Shown here: one piece after another, positions 56,663 through 64,000 of the stretch | How the letters are laid out: each line of letters opens with the position of its first letter | Position numbering within the stretch: position 1 is the stretch's first letter | Assembly (NCBI GenBank): GCA_038380435.1 | Contig: JAWZYU010000020.1 | Span: forward strand, 43,060,307-43,124,306 | Source: Ryuthela nishihirai | Lineage: Eukaryota; Arthropoda; Arachnida; Araneae; Heptathelidae | Length of the DNA stretch: 64,000 nt | Direction: 5' to 3' | The notes under the pieces: generated by a model | What the model saw: only the letters and a program-made list of their open reading frames with translations | Told to the model about the DNA's origin: nothing | Database searches by the model: none | Position numbers and translations under genes: made by a program

Positions 56663-57008
56663 ACTTGTTTAGGACAGACAGAGATGATCATGTAAAACGA
56701 CTCAGTCCGCATTGAGTACATAGGTAACCATTTCGCAACGTTGTATTTTAAACTCCTGATTGCCACATATTGTGTTGTACTGCATCAGCCCGTCGCCCTG
56801 CACAACCCCCGGAGGTATTGCATCATTGTCTGATGCAATGTAGTTGAGTCCTGACATCGCGGCTTTACGATCGCGGACAAAAGATGATGCAATCGTTAGT
56901 TGTAAGTGACGTCTCTTAGGGTGAGCAAGTCTTTTGAGAGACTCCCATTTACCCCTGAGTCATAAGTACCATATAAGTGATCTTTGCAGTTTTAATCCAG
57001 CAGTAGTG

Positions 57009-58758
57009 ATGCCTCGTAACTGTGTTAATAGTGCAGATACATTTTGTGACGTTTGTAAGCCAGAAAAGGGCCATCACTCCAATACTGAAAGCGGCGTGTG
57101 AGTTTTATTTTGGATTCAAGATCAAGGACCAGGACAAGGCCTGGACCTGAACATATGTTGCAGTACGTATGTTGCATACGTTGCAGAACGTATGCAACAT
57201 ATGTATATGAAACATATGTTGCAGTACGTATGCAAGAAATCTTCCGAAGTGGCTGAAAGGCGAAAAAGGGGCAATGCTTTTGCTGTTCCTATGGTTTGGA
57301 GAGAGCCAAGCAATCACTCAAATGACTGCTACTTCTGCATGGTTCCACCTGTTTCTGGAGGCATTGCAAGGAACAAGAAGTGGACAATAACGCACCCGAA
57401 TACGCAATCTGCTCTCCGACCAGTTCCGCACGGCGAAGGCCTTTCCGTTCCCGAACCTCCAAAAGAATTTTCCACCGATTCAGACGATGAGGAGGCAGGC
57501 AATCGGATGTCTAGTTCTCCGCAACCTTCGGTGTCTAATGATGATCCATACATTTGCAACCGTGAGTCATCTGCGCAGCACATTCTCACCGAAGAAGAAA
57601 TGAACGATCTTGTTTACGATCTGGAGCTGTCCAAGGCCAAAGTAGAGTTACTTGGTTCAAGGCTTAAACAATGGAATCTTCTCAAGGAAAATGTCCGAGT
57701 GACTTCGTTTCGAACTCGTCATGAGCAGTTTGCGCCTTACTTCAGAAAGGAAGATGACCTTGTGTTCTGCTCCGATGTAGATGGCCTGATGAATGCTCTC
57801 GGAATCAAACATGACCCTCAAGAACGCCGACTATTCATAGACTCCTCGAAATTGAATCTCAAGGTGGTGTTGCTACATAATGGAAATCGACTTCCATCCA
57901 TTCCGGTCGGGCACGCTGTCCGCATGAAAGAAACCTACCACAACCTAAAACAGCTGTTGAACTGTCTTCAATACAGCAAGTATATCAAGCAAGGCATCTC
58001 TGTTGTGACTTGAAGGTAGAGGCTCTGTTGATGGGTCTGCAGCTGGAATATACGAAGTAATGCTGTTTCTTATGTGAATGGAACAGCCGAGCAAAAACTT
58101 TGCACTACTCTAAGAAAAACTGGCCTCAGAGGAAATATTTGAAGGTCGGAGAGAAGAATGTGGCACACCCAGCACTGGCAGAAACTCACAAAATCCTGCT
58201 ACCGTCCTTACACCTGAAACACGGTGTGATGAAAAACTTCGTAAAAGCCATGGACCGGACTGCATCAGCTTCCAAGTACTTGGCTGACAAATTCCCTGGA
58301 CTCAGCGAAGCGAAAATTAAACAGGGAATTTTTATGGATCCACGAGAATTTCAGATCCACGAGCTGTTCAGAGACCAGATGTTCGACAACCTGCTTCAGG
58401 GTGATGAGAAAAAGGCTTGAGAAGCGTTTCATCTGGTGTCAACTAAATTCCTCGGGAATGTCAGGACAAATAACTACAAGAAACTGGTTAAGGACACGCT
58501 GTCTCTGTATCACAAACTTGGCTGCAATATGTCCTTAAAGATTCACTTTCTCCATTCCCACTTAGATTTCTTTCCCGACAACTGCGTCATGGTTAGTGAT
58601 GAGCACGGTGAACGTTTTCACCAGGACATTGCAACGATGGAGAAATGATACCAGGGAAACTGGTCCACTTCAATGGTGGCTGACTACTGTTTGGACGCTC
58701 GCCAGAGATGATCTTGAGCAGCTGTCCAAGCGACGGGCAAAGCGTCGTCGGAAGTAGA
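57009..58758 (+). pseudogene. Broken gene of a multicopy protein family of unknown function
   Basis: Coding starts with MPRNCVNSADTFCDVCKPEK, a Cys-rich opening, and shifts frame into CEFYFGFKIKDQDKAW. A palindromic duplication at 57152-57237 follows. The longest open part (57240-58013) includes FAVPMVWREPSNHSNDCYFC, PVPHGEGLSVPEPPKEF, an acidic serine-rich stretch, LVYDLELSKAKVELLGSRLK, FRKEDDLVFCSDVDGLMNAL and SIPVGHAVRMKETYHNLKQL. Frameshifts or stops occur near 58008, 58058, 58418 and 58646. Later pieces read KILLPSLHLKHGVMKNFVKA, LHSHLDFFPDNCVMVSDEHG and ERFHQDIATMEK. I recall this as a repeated family in arthropod proteomes without an assigned function, from memory only. Conserved Asp, Glu and His residues in the SDEHGERFHQD region could be catalytic, but that is inference. 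Confidence 0.72.
57152..57237. repeat. Short direct repeats with palindromic spacer in the ORF
   Basis: ACATATGTTGCAGTACGTATG occurs near 57153 and again near 57214. The about 40 bases between contain TTGCATACGTTGCAGAACGT and GCAACATATG, which pair with the flanks. It disrupts the coding frame and looks like a local duplication. Confidence 0.85.
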
Positions 58759-58941
58759 AGCGGAGTTTATTAGTTATTGCACGTATTACTCTATTATATA
58801 AGAAACTATTGCAGATTTCTCAGAAATCCTAACCAATTTTGCGTTTTCATTGTCATATTCGTGTTCAGCATCTTGAAATCTTTAAGAAATGGCTACTTTT
58901 ATTTCAGAGGCATGATTTTTATGAAAATTTGTTGCCCAGTG

Positions 58942-59153
58942 TATTTGTAGGCCAGTGAAATGTTGTGACATCACCATAGGTAGTCCTATCCAGAGCCAGA
59001 TTTGGGGGAGAGGAAGGCAAGAGACCATTCCCTCTTTCAGAATGCTAGTAAGATAATAGAGACAAAATTTTTTAATTTATTTGTATTTCATGATTTTTTT
59101 AAATTTTTAAAAAAATGTATGTAGTTTACACCTACAGTGTTTCGTATTCTTCT
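58942..59153. other. Likely old hAT-like MITE end
   Basis: At about 58993-59100, CCAGAGCCAGATTTGGGGGA, CCCTCTTTCAGAATGCTAGT and ATAATAGAGACAAAATTTTT resemble the left part of the MITE at 35100-35353. The right end is not visible. Confidence 0.5.
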
Positions 59154-59166
59154 CTCATTCTACACA

Positions 59167-59554
59167 CATGGGGCGGGGGTGGCTCAGTCGGTAGCGCGCC
59201 AGGCTCGTAATCTGTAGTTCCCAGGTTCGAGTCCCAGCTGGGTCAGCGTTGAGATTTATCTCCGCAAAATTCCCCGCCGTGCCAACGGTCAGTAGGGGAC
59301 ACCGATGGGCTTGGAAAGGCCGCCGTCCGTCGGATGGGACATTAAGCTGTGTGCCCCGTGTACGGGAGAGACATAGTCTGTGCACGTTAAAGAACACGCT
59401 GGATGGCCTTGACGGGAGACTACCATCTGTCTCCCAACAGCTGTTCCAGTGGGTCACCTCGCCCAACCTTCTCTGAGCCTTCGGGGTCCATGTGACCTGG
59501 CCATTTAGCCCATGGTGTGCAAAAAAGTGCCGGTCAGAGGTAAAACAACCCAAA
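59167..59554 (+). mobile_element. SINE-1, full length
   Basis: This 388 bp copy is flanked by a 13 bp duplication CTCATTCTACACA at 59154-59166 and 59555-59567. Four extra bases, CATG, precede the usual GGGGCGGGGG start. Confidence 0.92.
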
Positions 59555-59567
59555 CTCATTCTACACA

Positions 59568-61101
59568 GGACTAATATTATCACCTAATTTGATTCTGTGC
59601 TGTGAATGTTTGACGGTTTGCAAATCATTATGAATAATCCACCTATTCAAAAGACTTAGAAATACAAAGACTATCAGCGCAGTTCGTAATAATTGCCATA
59701 TTACATTAAGTCTTATCTATCCTCTCTCTCCTGTTCCATCTGTTCCTCCAAGATTCATTTTGCTAAATGAAATCGCATCAAGCTGCACTTAGTACACAGC
59801 ACTTACTTAATTCGGAGCAAGGTGGATCTCGGGAGAATTAATCCTTATGTTGTCGAATGCAGGTTAACTAGTTTTCACGTCAACAGAATTTCGAACAAAC
59901 GAAGCATGACTTGGCTCCAAAGTGTTACGAGAAACTTGGAAGACAGATGTGTGCTTATATGGTTCAGAACTCGCTACGTTTTGCTGGGAATTAGGAAATG
60001 CTCTCTGTTAAGAGGAGGAGAGAATTTGAAACAGAGTAAAGCTAATTTGATAGAGGCATTTATATAGAGCTAAAAGTGTTTCAATTTACTCATTACCTAA
60101 GTCGTTACTAGAATGAGAGGGTAGTTAATACAAAGTTCGTTTGAAATTAATGAATTCCAGAGAAGATGTGTTGATATATTTTACACCTACGACTACTCTC
60201 GTAAATTTCATTACGTAAACATGAGGAATGTATAGAAAACATTAAAATGAAATACTTTTTTAGATTGTATTAATATTCATTCTCGTTTTGATTTCTTAAC
60301 ATACAAAAAGTCTTATTTGATCACATTTTAAGATACAGCAATTTTTATATTAAATGCGTTTCTCTGACTGCATTTATAAGCTAAATTTCGTGAAGTATGA
60401 GTAAAATGAGGATAGAAAGTTAAAAAATTTACATAGGGCAATATTCCGTGCTGGTAGTAAAATTACGAGTAATAAAAGAACAAAAAATAGATTTAAAAGA
60501 ATACGGTTAAGTCACGTGAATTGTTTGGTTGCAAGATTTGACATTAAGGGGACAGAAATAAAATATAAATAATTCTTAACAGCGATATAGTGCCTTTAAT
60601 ATCAATGTAGGTTTAAAAAAAGTTAACATACAAATATATGTTTCTTACATTTTAATCGGGCAAATTTTCTCCCATTCTACATGCCTGCATATATGCATTT
60701 TTTAACATTCAAATGAATAATTTAATACAGCTGCATTGCATAGAAATCCACAAAAATGATGAAATAATTAATTTTCCTGAGTAGTCAAGTAGAGGAAGGT
60801 TATCTTCTCTCCATCTAGTTACTTTAACATCGAATCACTTATTCGAGATCCATTATAACCTTTTTTCCAGCCTTCTGTGGCTGTCCCAGTAAGGGTATTA
60901 ATATAGAGAGGCTTATGCAAATGGAGACATAGATATATTTTTAAAGTAAGGGACGTAAATGAAAAAAAAATCAGTTGAGCGATCAGTGGATGATTCCCGG
61001 CTTAAACAAGAAAATGCAAGAATTATAATGATCAGTCAGACCCTTGAAATCAGGAATGATATCTAACTAATTAACAGATGATTAATTTAATTTAATGGTT
61101 G
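59568..61101. other. Unassigned AT-rich DNA
   Basis: An 81-codon frame at 59822-60067 has no recognisable motif. No repeat boundary is visible. Confidence 0.45.
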
Positions 61102-61113
61102 TTATGCAACTTT

Positions 61114-61326
61114 AGCCGTCCCGTGGCCGGGTGGTTAGCGCGCTTGGCTACTGCTCTACGGGACCTGGGTTCGAGCCCTGGGTAAGGCATGGCTGTTTGT
61201 GTCGTTTATTCTGCTGAGATCCTGCCATCCTCTCAGACCTTCTACTGTGGTATATAAACTGACAGGCTCCTGTCAGACCTCTGTGGCAAGCAGCTGCTTG
61301 AGGGGTATTTATTTTTTTATTATTTA
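61114..61326 (+). mobile_element. SINE-2, full length reference copy
   Basis: The head has A box TGGCCGGGTGGTTAGCG and B box GGTTCGAGCCC. The body includes GACAGGCTCCTGTCAGACCT and the 3' end CAGCTGCTTGAGGGGTATTT plus an AT tail. A perfect 12 bp duplication TTATGCAACTTT lies at 61102-61113 and 61327-61338. Confidence 0.94.
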
Positions 61327-61445
61327 TTATGCAACTTTCAGTGATTCTAATTACCGAACATGATAACCAGGAGCGGATTGAAGGTTCTGATCGGCCCCAG
61401 GGAGTTTTTCAATAAAACAGCTCATATTATGAAATGTTATTTATT

Positions 61446-61590
61446 TGATTTAATGAATATTTATCCACTATCAAGCTGTTTTTAAGTACAGGAGAAGATA
61501 AGTGAAGAGGAAATAATTTTTCCACTACACCCAACTTCTCCTGTTACTTAAAAAAACAGCTTGATAGTGGATAAATATTCATTAAATCAA
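61446..61590. mobile_element. Inverted-repeat element of about 145 bp, possible MITE
   Basis: Arms of about 55 bp (61446-61497 and 61535-61590), containing TATTTATCCACTATCAAGCT and its complement, pair around a 37-base centre. Weaker pairing may extend to CAGCTCAT/ATGAGCTG outside. No clear target duplication. Confidence 0.8.
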
Positions 61591-61618
61591 TGATGAGCTG
61601 TGAATTCGTATGTTTTTG

Positions 61619-62001
61619 AGGGGCGGGGGTCGCTCAGTCGGTAGCGCGCCAGGCTCGTAATCTGTAGTTCCCAGGTTCGAGTCCCAGCTGGGTCAGCGTT
61701 GAGATTTATCTCCGCAAAATTCCCCGCCCTGCCCACGGTCAGTAGGGGCCACCGATGGGCTTGGAAAGACCGCCGTCCGTCGGATGGGACGTTAAGCCGT
61801 GGCCCCGTGTGCGGGAGAGCCATACCTGTGCACGTTAAAGAACACGCTGGATGGCCTTGACGGGAGGCTACCATCTGTTTCCCAACAGCTGTTCCAGGAG
61901 GTTCCCTCCGCCAACCTTCTCTGAGCCTTCGGGGTCCATGTGACCTGGCCATTTAGCCCATTGTGTGCAAAAAAGTGCCGCTCAGAGGTAAACAACCCAA
62001 C
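61619..62001 (+). mobile_element. SINE-1, full length
   Basis: This 383 bp copy is flanked by a perfect 13 bp duplication TCGTATGTTTTTG at 61606-61618 and 62002-62014. It sits right beside the inverted-repeat element. Confidence 0.93.
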
Positions 62002-62014
62002 TCGTATGTTTTTG

Positions 62015-62362
62015 TTATTTATTTGATTATTTTTTACACATATTTTTAAAAACCTTCCGTGTATTTTATTTCTATTTACTAAGACATCGCTATTATTAAT
62101 TGTATAATATTTGTTAAGATAGTATATGCTCATCAGGAATATTGTTACAGAAAATATTACAGAAATCAGTCAATAATAAATTGACATATTAATCCGTGCA
62201 AAAAATATAATAATTAGAAATATTATGCCATTATAATATCAGTAAAATAGGCTGCGGATTCACTTGGTTGCAATAATAGTACTAAAATATACTTTTTATG
62301 AAACAGAAAACAAAAAAAGAATCAAATTAAGTGATAGTACTGGTCGAGAATATTAGACACTG
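62015..62362. other. Unassigned AT-rich DNA
   Basis: No gene or defined repeat is visible. Confidence 0.5.
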
Positions 62363-62364
62363 TA

Positions 62365-62550
62365 CAGTCGCTCAAAAAATATCCGAACACTACGGTTGAT
62401 TACAGAATTCAGAAAAAATATCTGGCAACGATTTTTTTTAGAAATTAGTGATCTGGCAACTTCGTGTCACGTGACACGAAGTTGCCAGATCACTAATTTC
62501 GAAAAAAAATCGTTGCCAGATATTTTTTCTGAATTCCGTTCTGAATTCCG
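62365..62550. mobile_element. Palindromic MITE, right end lost to a SINE-1
   Basis: TA at 62363-62364 precedes CAGTCGCTCAAAAAATATCC. The arms pair through the centre CGTGTCACGTGACACG. The right arm reads to CTGAATTCCGT, is partly duplicated (GAATTCCGTTCTGAATTCCG) and then joins SINE-1. Confidence 0.88.
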
Positions 62551-62922
62551 TCTGGGAGTGCGCCAGGCTCGTAATCTGTAGTTCCCAGGTTCGAGTCCCA
62601 GCTGGGTCAGCGTTGAGATTTTTCTCTGCGAAACTCCCCGCCCTGCCCACGGTCAGTAGGGGACACTGATGGGCTTGGAAAGGCCGCCGTCCGATGGATA
62701 GGACGTTAAGCCATGGCTCCGTGTGCGGGAGAGCCACAACCTGTGCACTTTAAAGAATACGCTGGATGGCCTTGATGGGAGGCTACCATCTGTCTCCGAA
62801 TAGATGTTCCAGTGGGTCCCCTCCCCAAACCTTCTCGGAGCCTTCGGGGTCCATGTGACCTGGCCATTTAGCCCATGGGTGAAAAAAAAGTGCCGCTCAG
62901 TGGTAAAACAACGAAACCTTCA
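62551..62922 (+). mobile_element. SINE-1, missing the A box
   Basis: The copy begins CTGGGAGTGCGCCAGGCTCG and so lacks the first about 20 bases with the A box. The B box, body and 3' end (GTGGTAAAACAACGAAACC) are present. Confidence 0.88.
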
Positions 62923-62924
62923 GC

Positions 62925-63290
62925 ACTGGTATATCGAATTTGACCTTTGACTTCAAAGGATCCATTGCATTCAAATATTTGGCACAATTTCTAAGATCTA
63001 TAACTCGAAATACCCTCAGGCACTAATATTTAGCTCTCTAGCATTGGTAGATCTAAATTTGACCTTTGATCTCGAAGAACCCTCCGGAACCAAAATTTCG
63101 TAACGTTTCCTACATCTTGAACTCGAAACACCCCAGACACCAATTTTCTCGTTTCTATCACTTCTTGATCATGGTTTAATCTCTACATGACCTCTATTTG
63201 TGTCTGAAGGACACGTCGGAAGTTAAATTTCGGATTTTTCCCGAGATCTACGAACCGTATTACCCCTAGGTGCAAACATTCAGAGCTCTA
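62925..63290. repeat. Diverged tandem repeat of about 117 bp, two to three units
   Basis: The unit starting CAGCACTGGTATATCGAATTTGACC recurs near 63048 as TAGCATTGGTAGATCTAAAT, with TTGACCTTTGATCTCGAAGA and AACTCGAAACACCCCAGACA following. A third, weaker unit extends to about 63290. Confidence 0.65.
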
Positions 63291-63919
63291 CATAGCTCTT
63301 TAAACATGAAATCAGAAATGTCATGGGCTTAAAGATTCGAACCCAGAACCTGACCAATTAACAGCCGGTTCACCAATTTAATTTAATGTTTGTTACGCAA
63401 ACTGAGGGGCGCATCCTGAGGACTAAACGAGGTATGCCTGAATTCGTGTTTTCGCGGGCTTTTCAGGTAAAGTGTTGTGATAAGTACTCTGCTCGTAAAT
63501 GCTTCAGATTCCGTGACTCTTTAAATAATCCACGAATGTTGTTGAAAATCGAGATTTAGAATGATTTGCGGGAGATATTCAGTTTATCTTCAGTGATATT
63601 TTTCCTTAAGAAGCTTATTTTAAAAGTTATGGAGTTTGGAATGTGCCTTTCCATTCACATTAACCGGGAAGAGTCCCTAAAGTTTTCTGAGTGTGCAGCA
63701 ATCCCTCGCTATACGAGCAATCCGTTTACGAGTTTTTCGTTTATACGAGATGAACAAATTAATACCAGCTTTTCGATTTACGAGCCAATTTCCGTTTATA
63801 CCAACTTCTTTCTCTCGCGGGTCATCGGTTGGAGAGAAGAAGGAGAGCGTATAAGAGAAAATTTGGATTGACACAAATTGTCAACTATGCACAAAGTTAC
63901 TTTTTCAATATATGTTAAG
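63291..63919. other. Unassigned DNA with tRNA-like and transposon-like traces
   Basis: A complement of a B-box-like sequence (GATTCGAACCCAGAACC) lies near 63333. At about 63697, CAGCAATCCCTCGCTATACG followed by ACGAG repeats recalls a pogo/Tigger terminus. Neither has a confirmed boundary. Confidence 0.35.
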
Positions 63920-64000
63920 TGGGGCGGGGGTGGCTCAGTCGGTAGCGCGTCAGGCTCGTAATCTGTAGTTCCCAGGTTCGAGTCCTAGCTGGGTCAGCGT
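63920..64000 (+). mobile_element. SINE-1, running off the window edge
   Basis: The head GGGGCGGGGGTGGCTCAGTC through CCTAGCTGGGTCAGCGT is present and near consensus. The rest is beyond the window. Confidence 0.93.

Larger units (their letters stand above)
56564..58941 (+). mobile_element. 2.4 kb TIR transposon carrying an unassigned protein family
   Basis: The left end CACTGGGCAACACACAAAAG and the right end ...AATTTGTTGCCCAGTG are inverted repeats. The arms extend about 100 bp imperfectly, sharing CACTGGGCAACA, TAGCCA and AGATGCTGAACACGAA. Flanks are TATAA and TATTT, so a 3 bp target duplication is possible but not clear. The interior holds one broken gene on the plus strand. CACTG termini recall CMC-type transposons, but the protein does not show a transposase signature I know. 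Confidence 0.8.

Noticed and set aside
61130..61190. Possible tRNA gene in the SINE-2 head
   Set aside because: The head is fused to a body shared by about ten copies, so it is a retroposon promoter.
63697..63790. pogo/Tigger terminus
   Set aside because: The CAGCAATCCCTCGCTATACG start is suggestive, but no TA duplication, second end or transposase is visible.

Overview
This window looks like intergenic DNA from an animal genome, most likely an arthropod. It is AT-rich and has no operons or ribosome binding sites. I found no intact host gene. Almost everything recognisable is a transposable element: retroposons, cut-and-paste DNA transposons, short inverted-repeat elements and tandem repeats. 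The arthropod assignment rests on the mix of elements (a DUF4817-type Tc1/mariner transposase, Tc1, an RTE-type LINE with a GAT-repeat tail). I cannot name a species.

Four components dominate. (1) SINE-1 is about 385 bp, with a tRNA-like head (A box TGGCTCAGTCGG, B box GGTTCGAGTCC), a long conserved body and a 3' end AAAACAACCCAACCC. About 35-40 copies or pieces occur on both strands, and many are flanked by perfect 10-13 bp target site duplications (TSDs). (2) SINE-2 is about 210 bp, with another tRNA-like head and a 3' end GCTGCTTGAGGGG followed by an AT-rich tail. (3) An RTE-clade LINE has one ORF of about 1,000 codons (AP endonuclease plus reverse transcriptase), a very short 3' UTR and a (GAT)n tail. 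One near-complete copy lies at 42.56-46.36 kb and several decayed ones lie elsewhere. (4) DNA transposons include a DUF4817 Tc1/mariner element (0.1-2.0 kb), a Tc1 fragment (37.6-38.4 kb), a palindromic TA-inserting MITE family, a hAT-like MITE with an 8 bp TSD, and a 2.4 kb terminal-inverted-repeat element (56.56-58.94 kb) whose protein family I cannot assign to a transposase superfamily.

Layout: 0-2 kb DUF4817 transposon with a nested SINE-1; 2-9.5 kb mostly SINE-1 copies plus a 96 bp tandem repeat; 9.5-14.4 kb an RTE LINE nested inside an older copy of itself; 14.4-23.5 kb SINEs and unassigned DNA; 23.6-25.2 kb two RTE 5' ends fused tail to tail; 26.5-30.1 kb an RTE LINE inserted in a SINE-1; 30-41.8 kb mostly unassigned DNA with a minisatellite, hAT MITE, SINEs and Tc1 fragment; 41.8-46.6 kb a multi-layer LINE/SINE/MITE nest; 46.6-56.4 kb minisatellites, SINEs and MITEs; 56.5-58.9 kb the unassigned TIR transposon; 58.9-64 kb SINEs and a MITE, with a SINE-1 running off the right edge.

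The elements interact as a retroposition ecosystem. The RTE endonuclease and reverse transcriptase are the only retroposition enzymes visible. Both SINE families and the LINE have TSDs of about 10-13 bp, and SINE-2 shares its last 11 bases before the tail with the LINE. This suggests, without proving, that the RTE family mobilised the SINEs. The nesting gives a relative age order at several sites.
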